A stretch of 64,000 nt of DNA from Tilletiopsis washingtonensis. Taxonomy: Eukaryota; Basidiomycota; Exobasidiomycetes; Entylomatales. The notes under the pieces are model-generated. The model did no database searches. It saw nothing but the letters and a program-made list of their open reading frames with translations, and was not told the origin of the DNA. Positions 46,394-58,758 of the stretch are shown here, piece by piece. Made by a program: the position numbers and the translations under genes. Location of the stretch: assembly GCF_003144115.1 (NCBI RefSeq), contig NW_020311999.1, positions 787,583 through 851,582 of the forward strand. The letters run 5' to 3'. Within the stretch, counting starts at the first letter, position 1; each line of letters begins with the position of its first letter.

Positions 46394-48726
46394 ATGGCAG
46401 CCAGCTCCAGCAGCGCCGTGCCGCCAGACTCGGCCAGCAGGCTGGGCCGCAGCTCCTCGCTCCCGGCGCACCTCGACGCCGAGGCGCAGCCCCTCGGCGC
46501 CTCGCCGCGCTCGCCCAGCCTGGCCGCCTTCGTGGCGCGCGCCGCCAGCGCCGCCCGCCTCGCCGTCGGCGGCAGCGAGAAGCACGCATACACGCGCCTC
46601 GGCGGCGATGCGCAGCAGCGGCCGCTCTCGCGCCTGCTGCACCTCGGACGCCCGCAGCGCCGCCTCGCCGTCGTGGCGGCGACGGGCGTGGCGCTGCTGC
46701 TGCTGCTCCTCGTCGGCCTGGCGCGGCAGCACGGCGACGGCGCGGCGCGCGAGAACCAGGCGTTCGCGACGCCCATGCGTGCCCTTACGCCGCGCGAGGC
46801 GCACGACCGCACGTGGGGCGCGGCACAGTGCCGCCGCGAGTTCCCCGCCTTCTATCCGCAGCTCGAGGAGCTGCAGCGCCGCTTCCAGGCGCAGGGCGGC
46901 ATCTCGAAGCAGATGCTCGACGCCAGCGAGAAGGGAGACCGCGAGCTTCGCTGGGGCCTGGCGCGCGTGAGTCGCCCGGTGCACATTTGGTGGGACGCCA
47001 TGCAGCACTGACAGCCGCACACAGCTCATCATCAACGACGGACAAGTCTTTGTGAGCACGCACTGTGCAGCTGCGTCTCGCGCCGTGCCAAGTCGAGCTC
47101 ATCTGTCTTCCGTAGATACGGCGGTTCGCCGAGGGCCAGGAGACACGCGTCAGCGCCATGGTGGGCCTGCTGCACTCGGCCATCGTGGCCGCACCGAGCG
47201 CGAACGAGGAGCCGCTGCCTGCCATCGACAGTGAGACACACGCTGCGTTTCGGTGCCAACTTGCAGAGGCTCACTCCTTTGCGCAGTGGTCATTGGCATG
47301 GGCGACTTTGGCGGCCTGAACCCCAATGAGGGCACCTGGGCGCTGACGCGGGCGCCCGCCGACGGGCCCGCCAAGGTGTGGATGCTCCCGGACTTTGGCT
47401 TTGCGGCGTGGACGGAGGCGGGCACACCGTCGTACGAGGAGTACCGGCGCCTGGCCGCCGACGTCGAGCGCGCGACGCCGTGGGAGAAGAAGGACGACCG
47501 CGCGGTGAGTGTACGGCGTGGCATTCGAGTTGCACACAGCTCACGCTACTTTGCAGTTCTGGCGCGGCTTCCCAAACGTGTGGGTACTATTGAACCCTGT
47601 CGCTACAGCTTGGCTGACGCACAGATCCGCAGCTACGAGCTGCGGAAGGACCTCATGAGCCGCACCAACGTTACGGCCGACCCGCAGCGCGCCATGTGGT
47701 CCGACGTCGTGGCAACAGGCGGCGGCTCGAGCGTGCCGACGGTGCGGACCTGGAAGCACTGCGAGCGCAAGTACCTCATCCACACCGAGGGCAACAGCTA
47801 TAGCGGGTGCGTGACACTGGGACGTGTGCGACGCAGCGGGGGGTCCGTGGTCTCATCTCAAGTTGCGCCTTGCAGTCGCTCCAAGTATCTCTTTGGCTGC
47901 CGCAGCGTCGTCATTGCCCACAAGGTGAGCCTCGCTTGGCCACTGCCACCCGGCAATGGCACTCATCTCGTTTGCAGCCCTGGTGGACACAGCACTTCCA
48001 TCCGGCGCTCGTCTCCGACCCGCGATCGCCGCACCAGAACCACGTCGAGCTGAAGGGCCATCGTGAGTCTCTACTACGCCGCACGATGCGCTCCGCCTGA
48101 CAGACTTTCGGCCAGTGTTCGATGGACTGGAGGAGAGCATGGCAGAGATGTGGCGCGCCGACGGCCGCGATGCGCCGTGGTCTGAGCCGAGCCAGGACCG
48201 TCGCGGCTGGTCGGTGCTGCGCGCCAACACGCCCGAGCAGATCGCCGCCAACGCCGAGCGCACCCTTGCCGGCCGTGAGTGATCGCGTAGGAGCCAGGCG
48301 CCGCTGTGTCCCGACTGACGCCAGTCGCAGGCTATCTCACTCCCGCTGCGATGGCCTGCTACACTCGGGGTGAGCTTGCTCGCTGCGACCCTGTCTGATG
48401 CGAAGAGCATCTGCTGACGTCTCCGCCCGCCGATGCCAGCTGCGCTGCGCGCCTACGCCGCCTCGCAGAATGTCGGCTCGTGGGGCGAGCACGGGCCGGG
48501 CGTCAAGCCCGAGTACCCGGCCGGCGGCATCGAGCCGGGCACGCTCAAGGGCAGTGACTTCTACGCGCTCGGCGTCAGGGGCGACCTGGAGGTGCGTCCG
48601 TGGCTCCAATGCCCGGTGCAAAGAGCGATCGCTGACATCACGCCATGGCAGGTCGCGACGTGGCGCCAGCTTGGCTCGCCCGAATGGCCGCCGATGCCTC
48701 GGACGAAGGAGGCAGCGGCGCACTAG
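46394..48726 (+). CDS. CAP10-like family 90 glycosyltransferase
   Basis: Twelve exons (46394-46966, 47025-47051, 47116-47230, 47287-47504, 47557-47577, 47625-47806, 47876-47924, 47978-48062, 48116-48274, 48331-48369, 48440-48591, 48652-48726) give 564 residues. A cytosolic Ser/Ala-rich tail of about 90 residues is followed by one membrane helix (LAVVAATGVALLLLLLVGLA), so it is a type II Golgi-type protein. The GT90 core shows IGMGDFGGL, KVWMLPDFGFAAW, FWRGFPNIRSYELRKDLM, and the family signature KYLIHTEGNSYSGRSKYLF, followed by SVVIAHKPWWTQHFHPAL and NHVEL. In Cryptococcus, CAP10-type and related GT90 enzymes act on capsule and glycosphingolipid xylose; the acceptor here is unknown. Exons 2 and 5 are 27 and 21 nt. 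Confidence 0.9.
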
Positions 48727-48914
48727 AGCAGCCAGTCCTCGAGCCGTGCCGGGCGGCCCCTTTCAACGAGCTCGCCGCGGCGCTCGAGGCGCGCTCGACC
48801 AGCAGCGGCTCGGCGCTGGTCGCCGGGAGTCTCAACGTCACCGTTGTTCTAGCACCGTCACCCTTTGTCCAGCGCAATGCATGTACGTTGCCTTTGCGTC
48901 GCCCAGACGAGCAT

Positions 48915-51128
48915 CTATTCCCTCCGTCTGCCCTTCTTCTTGTTGCCTTTCCGTCCGCCTGCGCCCGGTCCATCGTCGTCGTCCTCCGGCGCCGCAGACG
49001 CGGCGCGCGCGTGGCCCGTCTCCTCGACGTGGCGGAAGAGCTTGCTCTTCGAGTCGAAGCTCGAGCTGCAGACATTGCACGTCTGTGCTTTCGTGGTCAG
49101 CGTCGCTGCAGTCGCGTTGTTGTGAGCCTCACTCACGATGGGAGCAGCGGCAGCGCCGCCCGGCGCAGCGTCCTTCTTGTTGCGGCGCGACTTGCGGCCT
49201 TTGGCGGGCTGCGACTCCGCCTCCTCCGCAGCAGCTGCGGCAGGCGTGGCGTCCTCAGCCGCGCTTTCCGGTGTGTCCGTCTCGCGCGTCGCAGGCGACG
49301 CCGCGCCCGACGAGACAGGCAGCGACTCGGCCCAGTAGCCGTCCTCGTCGAGGCCGGCGCCGCCACGCCCGGCAGCGCGCTTCTTGAGCTTTTGCCGCGC
49401 CTTCTTGCTCAGGCCTGCGGTCGGGTCGAGCGGCTCCGCAGCGTCGGCTGCCGGCGCAGGCGTGCCGTTTGCGTCGTTGATCTCCAATGAGAGCGAGGCC
49501 ATTTGGATGACCGGCTCCTCCTCTCCCACCGCTTCCTTGTCCAGGCCGAGCTCCTTGTCCTGCTTGCGCATCTCGCGCTGCAGGCGGTAGACCTCTTGGC
49601 TGTTCGCGAAAGCAGTGTCAGACGAGCAGCACCTCCGCTGAGCCAGCCAGGACGCACCGGTGCTTCTTGCTCTTCTCGTGATTCTCCAGCGCCGGCTGCG
49701 TGCGGAAGACCTTGTCGCACGCAAAGCACTCAAAGCTATCCGGCTCCTCTTCCTCCTCTTCCTCCTCCTCCACCTCATCCGCCTGCTCCAGCTCCTCCTC
49801 ATCTGAACCCACTTCGCTGCCTGACATCTCCGAGTCCTCCTCGAACTCCGAGTCGACCTCGACCGGCGCCTGCTGCTCCCATGCCTGCGGCACATACGTG
49901 CGTGCCAGCTCCTCCTCGGCCAGGCGGCGCGCCGCAGCCTCGTCGCGCCGACGCTGCAGCTCTGCCTCGCTGGGCCCGGCGGCGAGCGCGGCTTGGTGCG
50001 CCTTGAAGCGCGGGTCGCGCTTGCGGACAAAGGCGACGAGCGACTGTCCTCGCGGCATCAGCGTTGCCGTCCAGGCGGCCCGCGATCAACAGCGTACTCA
50101 CGCGGATTGCCTCATTGTACTCGCGCCGCCCGACGTCGCGCGCCTGCTTGTTCTCCTTCTCCATCAATCTGCCGCAGCCGCACAGCATGAGACGCGCTCC
50201 CTAGCTACACCCTCCGGCAGCAACTCACCGCTTGACTCTGCGGTCCGGCGCATCGCTCAGCTTCCAGCGGTCCTTCCAGCCAAACGCCTTGCGCGTCGAG
50301 TAGCCCGCCCAGGCCTGGTAGAAGTCGCGCATCTGCGTCTGGCCCAGCTGCGGCGCCTCGCCCTTGGCGTGCAGCCAGGGCGTGTGCGAGTAGCCAAAGG
50401 ACGGGAACGCCAGCTGCTCGGCGGGTGCCTCGCCGGCGTACGGCGCGGCGGCGGCATCTTCGGCGGCGATGCGCTCGAACAGGCGCCGGAAGGTGCCATA
50501 GAAGCCGGCGTCGTCGTCGGCCTTGTGCCCCGTCGTGGGCAGCGAGAGGATGAGTGTCGGATCGAGAAAGCGCAGGATGTGCCGCGGCGTCAGGCCGGCG
50601 CTCGAGCTGCCCGGCGCCTGTGCCTGTGCCGTGCCGGCGCGGAAGGCGGCGAACTGCGTCTCGTCCCAGCCGGCGTCTGCGGCGCCCTCGCCGCCCTCGT
50701 CGTCGTCGTCGAGCTCGCCGCGCAGGATGCTCTCGCGGTGCCCGTCGTACCAGGCGCGCTCCTGTGCATCGCACAGCACCTCGTGCGCGGCCGAGATGAG
50801 GCGGAAGCGCTCGTTGGCGCCCTCGACGTCGTCGGGGTTCTTGTCGGGATGGTACCTGCGCGGTGTGAGCTTGAGGCGCCCCAGGTGCAGCAGGAGCGCA
50901 CGCACTTGAGCGCCAGCTTGCGGTACGCCTTGCGGATCTCGCCCTCGGACGCCGCGACGTCGAGGCCCAGCAGGCCGTAGTAGTCCTGCGCGGCGCGGCG
51001 TCAGTGGCCATGCGACGGCCCGGTGCGGCGAGGCGACGCACCTGCTTGTCCACGCCGTCGCTCGTCAGCTCGCGCCCGGGCCGCGCCTGCCCGCCGGCGC
51101 CGGCGCCGGAAGACTGGCCGGCTCCCAT
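48915..51128 (-). CDS. JJJ1: Jjj1/DNAJC21 J-domain co-chaperone of 60S ribosome biogenesis
   Basis: Six exons (51128-51042, 50985-50906, 50855-50229, 50168-50102, 50043-49658, 49599-48915) give 643 residues. Jjj1 stimulates Ssa-type Hsp70 to release shuttling factors from cytosolic pre-60S particles. The J domain follows a Gly-rich leader: [20 protein letters not shown], then [10 protein letters not shown] with the HPD motif. The middle region has [18 protein letters not shown] and [37 protein letters not shown]2H2 finger ([21 protein letters not shown]), an acidic tract, a Lys-rich segment and a second finger ([20 protein letters not shown]) follow, then a basic tail. All are in the usual order. 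Confidence 0.95.
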
Positions 51129-52571
51129 GCGGCGCTTGGACGGGCGGGCGAGGAGGAGTAGGGGTGCAGAAGCGGTGAGTGGTGGAGGCGAGGCACGTGA
51201 GGCGCAGGCCAAGCGGTGCAGCCTCAACTTTTCGAGACGGACGCGGGACTCGGGCACGGCGCGTCCAGCGATGAGCCTCGACGATGCCTGTTCGGGCCGC
51301 CGCGTGGGAGCGTCGCCGCCTCGCTGCCGCTTGTGGAGCAAGCTTGAGCTTCATGCTGCGCTGCCGGTGCTACTGCACTCAGACTTTGTGTGCGGCTGCG
51401 ATGCTCCCGCGCGAGCGCGATGCGGCCGCCGCCGTGGAGGTCTCAAGGGCACGTAGGGCCGCGGGCCGGCCGTAAGCCGCGCGCGTCATGCTCGGCGCCC
51501 AGCGTTTTCCAGCCAGATCAGCGCGCGGGCCCGTGGGATCGCCGCTCCTCGTTGCCTCCTCTCCGCCTCCGGCAACAGCGCCTCTTCGCGCTGCGAACGT
51601 TGCTGTGGAGTGAGCGGCAGACCCGTTCGGTGCATCTTGCCCTCATCCGTTGACCTCATGCATCCTCTCCGCGGGAAGCGCTCCACCGCCTCATCGCGCC
51701 CTCGCCGTGCGCGTCGCCGCGGAACGCGCTCTCCGGCCGCTGCCGCCTGTGCCTCCTTCAACTAGCGTGAGGCACAGCAGCGAAGCGGCGCTGCATCCTC
51801 TCGCGGCTGTGCCAGATGCTGTGCTTGCACCTGCCTGCTGTCGTGGGAGACGACATGCTTGCTGTCTGCGAGGCGGTGCGATGTGGTGAAGTCTGCTTCG
51901 CGGCGGTGATGCCCAGCCATGGAAACGCCGCGCACCGCGGCCATCGCAGGCGGGCGGAGAGCGTGAGAAGGACGTCAGCGTGGATGATCACCAGCGGCCG
52001 AGCCGCGGGCCGCGGCTACACGCGGATGCGCCGCTCGTCTCCTGCTCCGCCGCCTCCGTGCGGCCGGCACGCAGGCGGCCTGCCCGCGCCCTGTGCTGCT
52101 GCCGCGGCGTGGCTTTTGGCGTGTGCTTCCGCGCGGCGCACTCGGCGCGTGCCTCGGGATGCGCGCTCCGGCCGAAAGCACGCGCGCGGCGACGCGGAGG
52201 GGGGCGGCCGCTGACAAGGTGCCGCATCGCCGAGCGCCGCCCGCATCGCCGCGCGCGGCGCGAGATGTGCTTTCGCACGCCCGGCGCCCGGCGCCCGTGA
52301 TCCGCACGTCGCGCTTCTCGCTCGCGATCCTTCAAAGGCCGCGCCGCTCACACATGTGCTGACGGCAGCCGCACGACCTCGCCTCTCACCCACATCGTCG
52401 TCTATCCCAAGTCCTTCGTCGCTTGCTGCTCCTGCGCCTGCACCCGCCTCGCGCGCTCTGCCCATCTTCCACGCGTTCCGCACCGCGACTTCCTCTGTCC
52501 GCGAGCGCGCTCGCGGCCCGGCCTTCTCGCCTGCGATGGCCACCTGCACTGCAACCAGCACTGCGCCCGCC
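51129..52571. other. Divergent intergenic region
   Basis: 1.44 kb upstream of JJJ1 and of the membrane-protein gene. Very GC-rich between 52010 and 52280. No gene supported. Part of the right end (from 52356) could be coding if the next gene uses an earlier start. Confidence 0.5.
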
Positions 52572-53595
52572 ATGTCGCTGCCGCGCAGCAGCAGCAATGC
52601 TTCCATGGCCTCGACATCCTCAAGCAGCTCGAGCAGCACGGCGCCGCGCTCGCTGCTCTCGCACGCAGCCTTCAGCCTCAACGCCCTCTCCTTCTTCCTC
52701 GCCTTTCTCATCGTCGACTGCATGACATTTCCCGCCGCCGGACCGTCTGCCGCACCGCCGCCGCCCGCAGCGACGGCACCCGCGACGCCGCGCCGCTTCG
52801 GCCTCTTCGGCCCGCGCCGCCGCCGCACGCCGTCCGAGGAGGGCCGCTTCCTCGCCGTGCCGGCCAAGTCCTCCTCCGGGCTCCTGCGGCCCGTCTCTCC
52901 TCCTGCTTCTCCGCGCTTCACAGCCGCAGCAGCAGCAGCCCAGCCGCGCACGCCCGCAAAGGGCGTCTTTGGCTTCGGCCGCGCGCGCGCCGGCAGCGAC
53001 ATCGAGGTGCGCGAGCTGAGCCGCATCCGCAGCGAGGAGGAGCTCAAGGAGCGCCGCGGCAGCGGCGGCAAGGCGGCGCTGGGCCACTACCAGAAGAAGA
53101 TCTTTGAGAAGCAGGTGAGTGTTGCGTCGGCCGCATTGATTGAGCAGGGCAAGGTTGAGAAGCTGCGTCGGTCTGCGAGCACGATCGGCCCGTCGATTGC
53201 GACGCCCGAGAGGCTGCCATCTTCGCCTGCCTGCCTTCTCGCGGCGCAACACGCTCTCGCGAGCTTGTACCTGCGCTTTCTTCTCTCGCTGCGACGCCAT
53301 TGCTGACGCCACTTGTCCTCAGGTCGTGCGCGCCCTCTCGCTGCAGCCGCTCGTGCGCCTCGTGCTCCTCGTCCTCTTCCTCAGCCTCGCCCTCACGGCG
53401 CTGCTCTTCCTCTTCGCCTCGCCGCCCACGCGCAGCCTCGTGCTCGGCGCCGCACTGGGGCCCTTGTCCAAGGGTGCGGCACAGGCGCAGCTGGGCTGGC
53501 GACGCGTGCGTCGCGCCGTTGATCCGAACGGCCGCATCGCGAGCTCCATCACGAGCGTGCTGAGCGCTGTGCGTGTCGACAACCAGCGGCGGTGA
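52572..53595 (+). CDS. Hypothetical two-helix membrane protein
   Basis: Not recognised. Two exons (52572-53114, 53323-53595) give 271 residues with matching phase; the intron is 208 nt. Near the N-terminus a hydrophobic stretch (AAFSLNALSFFLAFLIVDCM) is followed by a disordered Pro/Ala/Arg-rich loop and a charged segment (DIEVRELSRIRSEEELKER, KAALGHYQKKIFEKQ). Exon 2 begins with a second strong membrane helix (LVRLVLLVLFLSLALTALLF) and ends in a basic, helical tail. Earlier in-frame ATGs lie at 52356 and 52536. I took 52572 because of its better context (GCCATGTC). The two hydrophobic segments suggest an endomembrane protein; no function can be given. Confidence 0.6.
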
Positions 53596-55220
53596 CGAGC
53601 TGTTGCTCTCGAGCGAGCTCCGTTCTCAAGCGACCACTGCGCTCTTCACGACCTCACCCACGCCTGCGCGCACTGCTGCCTCACCACGCTGCGCTGCCCT
53701 CCCACCCGTCACGCCTGTAGAACACCTGTACCACCACCACCGTCACGTCCTGCCGCTTCGCCTTCGCCCGCTTCACGACCTTCCTCTCTGCCCACAATCC
53801 TTGCCTTTCCACCGTCACCCGCAATTCTACACTATGCTGCCTAGAGCCAGTCACGCGTGTCGCTGATGGTCGCGTCTGTCGCAGGATGAAGAGCTGATCT
53901 GATTGCAGTACGGTACGGTACACGCGGCCAGAGCGACAAGAAGAAGAGCAGGAGAAAGAATGTGGGTGCCGCTTCTTGTGCCGAGCGTGTGGGTGTCCAC
54001 AGCCCGGCATAATATGTATTGGACATGCCCCCGCCCTCGAAAGGGCGGGCTGCTCTCTGCTGCTTTTCCCACATCCACATGCGCATTGAGGGCGCTGCGT
54101 GTTGAATAGGCAGCATGATGGGAGGGGAGAGGAAGGAAGGGGGCAAGAACGAGGGGGCGAGATGGCGAGACGGGGAGAAACTTGAGGCTGCGGGCTGCGG
54201 CCGTCGAGCCGGGCGTGGCGCGAGGGCGCACAGGCATCTCGCGGGCACGAACGCTCGCCTGCGAGCGGCTCAGGCTCACAAGTGTGCAGCGCGGAGAGAC
54301 GGGACAAGAATGGAGGAGCAGACGGAGTAGAGGCGGACAGCGCGGCGGGCGCAAGTGATCGATGGATTGACGAGGCGCGGAATGGGCGAGAGGAGGATGT
54401 GGTGCGGAAGAAAGGCGCAGAAGCGAGGCGCGCGCCGCGAAGAAGGCCAGCCGCGCGGCGCTTGAGCCCGGCCGAGACGCTTCTCTGCCTCTGCGCCGCC
54501 GGGCGCGCCTCCCTCGCAGCACCACGCTGCGCCGCAGTCAGCCCTTGCCGGCCTCTGCCTCGCCTCGGGCGCCTCATCGTCATGCTCGGCTGACATTCGT
54601 GAACGAGACGTTGGCCTCAGCGCATGCCTCCGCAGACTCAACGCTGCTCTGTGAGGGCCGCGCCGGCAGCGCTGCATCCCTCACGTCACGCCTCGGTCTC
54701 GCCAGCTCAGAAGCACCTCCCGCTCTCTCTCTCTCTCTCGCTCACACACACGACGAGCAGCAAGCAGGTATGCAATTGAGACCGCAGCGAGAAGCAAATG
54801 TCCCGCAGCTCTTGGCGCCGCACACGTCCTGGGTGTGGAGACGAAGCAGCTTCCTATTTGGCATGCGTGGAGATCAAATCGGTCTGGCTCGCCGCAGCCG
54901 CTGCAGACCCGTGAGGGCAGCGAGCGGCCTTGGCACGCCCGTCCTCTCGGTGAAGAACGGGGGTGTGGCTGGCACTGGAGAGGAAGAGTAGGTGTGAGGC
55001 GCCGCACGGCAAAGGCGACGCAAGAGGGCAGACTCACAGCGTGGCTTTTTGATGGTCGCAAAGCAAGAGGGCGCGGCGTGCGGCGCCCTTATGAGCGATG
55101 CGCGGCGCCGCGGCTGAGCAGCACTTCTGCACGCACGAAGCTTTGCACGTGACTGGCGCGGCCGCCTCATCATCTCGTGCCTGGCCCCCTCGCCTCGCCT
55201 TCCTCCGCTCCACACCCACC
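53596..55220. other. Intergenic region
   Basis: 1.62 kb between tandem plus-strand genes. It contains one simple repeat (54723-54751) and otherwise no recognisable gene or element. Confidence 0.5.
54723..54751. repeat. CT/CA microsatellite
   Basis: An uninterrupted (CT)n run of about 17 bases is followed closely by a short (CA)n run. Confidence 0.8.
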
Positions 55221-56548
55221 ATGTCCTTCGCCCGCAGCGCCGTCGCCTCGACGTCGCGCGCCACCGCCGCGCCGGCGTGGTCGCTGCGCGCGCTCGCCGC
55301 CGCGCTGCCCGCTGCTGCGCCCTTCTCGACGTCGGCGCCCGCCGGCGAGAAGCGGCACCGGCGCACGGCGCGCCTGCGCAAGCGCCGCAACGAGGATGCG
55401 CAGGAGCTCAAGGCACGCCTGCTCGAGGCCACGCGCCCCGACCCCGTGCGCGGGCACCAGATGAACGACGGCGGGCGCGCCGCGTGGCAGCGCTGCGAGC
55501 TGGCACAGGTCGTGCTGCAGAAGGACGCCGTGTGGGGCGTCAAGGAGGACCGGCGCGGCAACCTCGTCGCCGTGCCCAGCACGCACGCCGACGACGCCGC
55601 GGCCGCCGAGGTGGCACAGAGGCTCGGCGGGCCGCTGCGCCTCAACTTCGGCCTCGGCGCCAAGGACCGCGAGCTGCTCTTCCGCGACCTGCCCGCCGTG
55701 CAGGTCGAGGACAGCATCTTCCACGACTACTTCCGCAGCGCCGCGCCCGACATGGCCGCCGCCGCGGCGCAGGTGCCGGCGCTCGAGGCGCGCGAAGAGG
55801 CCAGTGCCGAGACGCTCAAGCGCATCCTCGACCTGCGCAACGCCAGCGGCCGCGGCATCCAGGCAGAGAACATCCGCCGCATCGTCGGCCACTTTGGCAA
55901 GCGCGTCGGCGCGCCGCCAGACACGGGCAGTCCCGAGGTGCAGGGTGAGTGCGGCAGGTAGCGGCGGTGCAGTCTGAAGAAGTGGTGTCGTGTGGTGTAG
56001 CAGCAGCGGTGTGCATTGCAAGGATGTGGCGCGAAGAAGGGCCCAGCAGACGGGTGCGCTGCGAGGTGGCTCGGAGAGCAGCGGCAGCCGTGTGCGTCTC
56101 GCTCGACGAGCGGACAGAGCACGTCACCCGTCCATGCGCCTACAGTCATAGGCAGAATCTTGTGACTACGCACGTGCATGTGCGCCAGAGATGCTGTCGT
56201 GGGCTGCACCGGTCGCAGCCTCGCCTCTCTGTCATACGGCACTTGCCGCCGCCGTGGCGATGCCGCACGTTCTGTCCGAGCACCTTCGCTGACACCCCTC
56301 GCCCAGCTGCCGTGCTCACCTACCGCATCCACAACATGGCCGACCACCTGGCGGACAACCACCGGCACGACCACTCGAACCGGCGCGCGCTGGCGCTGCT
56401 CGTGTACCAGCGCGCGCGCATGCTCAAGTACCTCAAGCGCCAGAGCGCGCAGCGCTACGCGAGCCTGCTGGCGCGCATCGGCGTCGAGGCGCGCGCCGTC
56501 GAGGGCGAGCTGATGCTCGGCGGCATGCCGAAGCAGCGGAGGACGTAA
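55221..56548 (+). CDS. Mitochondrial ribosomal protein uS15m
   Basis: Two exons (55221-55944, 56307-56548) give 321 residues. A basic leader rich in Ala, Ser and Arg (MSFARSAVASTSRATAAPAW) predicts import into mitochondria. A fungal N-terminal extension of about 180 residues precedes the S15 core: NIRRIVGHFGKRVGAPPDTG, then SPEVQAAVLTYRIHNMADHL, HRHDHSNRRALALLVYQRAR and MLKYLKRQSAQRYASLL. The intron falls inside the core (after the Gln of SPEVQ) and is long for this window (362 nt). The protein binds small-subunit rRNA of the mitoribosome. Confidence 0.95.
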
Positions 56549-57188
56549 GAGCGCGGCGAATGCGATGCCAATGCACATGTGATGCGGCTGGAGCCAAGGC
56601 GAGGCGGAGTGGACGAGCACGGTGGGACGGTACAGTCAGGGAGGGGAAGCACGGCGCTGCTCGGCCGGCATGTCGCGTGCCGAGCTGTGTGCCCCTCACT
56701 TGTGGCTGCTCCGGGCCCGATCCTCCCGATGCCTTCGGCGTTGCCGCGCCGAACAGATGAGTGTGGGCGCTGCTTGTGCTCGGCTGTTGGACGGCCGTTG
56801 CGAGTGCTCGAGGCGAAGCAGCTGCAGAGGCGCGGCCGAGGCGGCGCTATGGCGCGCGGCCGCCAAGCACGGCGCAGGGCACACGACCGACCCGTCCCCA
56901 CGCGCCACGGCGTTTCCCGGGTCAGGGCCCGCTGCCCCGCAGAGCCGTCTGACTTGCATGAGCTGGCCCGTTCAGATGCTCGGTGTGCTGCGGCTGAGCA
57001 TGCAACAGTCGGTTTGACCTCTGTAGCTGCTTCGTAACACCCACTGGCGCTGGCCGGCCGAAAGTGCCGCTTATCCACAGCTCGGCGCTCGGAGCGAGGG
57101 GCGCGGCAAAACCGGCCGTGCAGGGTTTGCCGGCGAACTTAAGTCGCGTGCGCAACACACCGCATCCTCCCGCCCTCATCCCCCCGCC
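56549..57188. other. Intergenic region
   Basis: 640 bp between tandem genes; nothing recognised. Confidence 0.5.
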
Positions 57189-58530
57189 ATGCACACACAC
57201 GACGCCGTCTCCGCACCCACCGCACTGCCCTCGGGCCCCGTGTACGAGGCACACGGCGTGCCGTCGGCGCGCGGCGCCGCCGACATTGCGCGCATCGTCT
57301 CGCGCGGCGGCAGCAGCAGCGCCGGCGCATCCCACACGGCGCCCGCGAGCCGCGACGAGCCGCTCGGCCACGAGAGCAAGGCCGACGCCAGCTCGCCGCC
57401 GGCGGAGCGCGAGCTCGAGGCGGGCGCAGCGGAGGCCACGCATGAGTCGCGCTCGTGGAGCCGCTGGTGCGTGCTCCCATCGCGAGCGCTGCCGTGTTGT
57501 CGCGGCTGACTCGGATGCGCAGGCTGCAGCAGGACGTGTCGCACGACGAGGCCTCGGTGCCGCTGGCGTGGCAGGCGCTGCTGACGGGCATGGTGGATGC
57601 GCTCATCTACTCGCGCAGCCAGGTGTGGACGGGCTTCCAGACGGGCAACATGGTGCAGTTCTCGCAGAACATGTGAGCAGCACAGGCCGCACCCTTGCTT
57701 GCACTGCGGTGCTGACGATGCTCTGCGACAGCGCACAGTTCATGCTGCCCGGCGCGCCGCGCTTTCCGCTGCTCACCACCGAGCGCATCATCTCCATCGT
57801 CGCCTTTCTGCTCGGCTCCTTCGTCGGCGCAAAGGGCGGGCGGCGCTTCGGCGACCGCGTGCGCGCGTGGCAGATGGGCACCGCCGTGCTGCAGAGCCTG
57901 GCGCTGTGGGGCGCCGCGGGCATCCTGCTCAGCCGGCCCGAGGCCGAGGAGCCGAGCTTCCAGTACTGGCCGGGCATCATTGCGCTCGTGCGTGTCGCGC
58001 GCGAGGAGTGGACGAGCGGAGGCTGACAGACTTTGAGCAGACGGCCTTCTCGATGGGCATGCAGAGCATTGCCTCGCAGAAGCTCGTCTCGCCCTCCTTC
58101 GCCACGGTGAGTGTGCCGTGCGGTTCATGGCACGAGCTCTGCAATCCTGTGCTGATCCTTCCCGCTCCAGACCGTTGCCTTCACCGCCACGCTGTCGCAA
58201 ATCGCGTCCGACCCGTATCTCTTCGCGCTCACACTCTCGCCCTTTGAGCGCCTGCGCAAGGGCGGCAGCAAGAAGCCCGGCATGCTGGGCCGCGACCGGC
58301 GCCTGCTGGCCATCTTTGCGCTCTGCACCGGCGCAGGCGTCGCCGAGTGCCTGCTCTTCTCGCGCGCTGGCCTGCGCGGCGGAGTGGCGATTGCAGCGGG
58401 CTTCAAGTTCGTGCAGGCGGTGAGTCGACGCTGCTGGGCCGCCTGGGAGACGTGTGAGACTGATCACTGCTCTCGCCAGCTGCTGTGGCTCGTGCCAAAG
58501 GGCGAAGAGCCCACGCCCATCAAGGCCTAG
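57189..58530 (+). CDS. DUF1275 (YoaK-type) integral membrane protein, copy 2
   Basis: Six exons (57189-57466, 57523-57672, 57732-57987, 58041-58106, 58171-58419, 58480-58530) give 349 residues. A polar tail of about 95 residues precedes the membrane domain: LAWQALLTGMVDALIYSRSQ, the QTGN hallmark in WTGFQTGNMVQFSQNI, IISIVAFLLGSFVGAKGG, VLQSLALWGAAGILL, TAFSMGMQSIASQKLVSPSF, TVAFTATLSQIASDP and LAIFALCTGAGVAECLLF. It is related to the gene at 18660-19922. Two intron positions match, before the Phe/Leu-Ser-x-x-x-Gly-Met/Val-Gln helix and before the Thr-Val/Ala-x-x segment, so the pair is an old duplication. The family's function is not established. Confidence 0.87.
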
Positions 58531-58758
58531 CGCAGCTTCTTCATCATTCCAGCTACATCTCGCATCGATGCCCCGTCTTGCTGCTTTAGACGCCTGCTCC
58601 ACCCTAGACACCGCACGCGCCGGATCGCCCCATACCCCATTGCGACTCTCGCACTGCCTCTGCTGAGCGCACAATCAAATAGAATGGCATGCCACATTCC
58701 AGTTCCCGGCCTGTTCCTGTGTCCCTACGTCCCTCTAAACCCTCTGTCCCGCGCAGCC

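Noticed and set aside
49740-49800. CTC-rich simple repeat as a separate element
   Set aside because: It lies inside a JJJ1 exon and encodes that family's usual acidic Glu tract.
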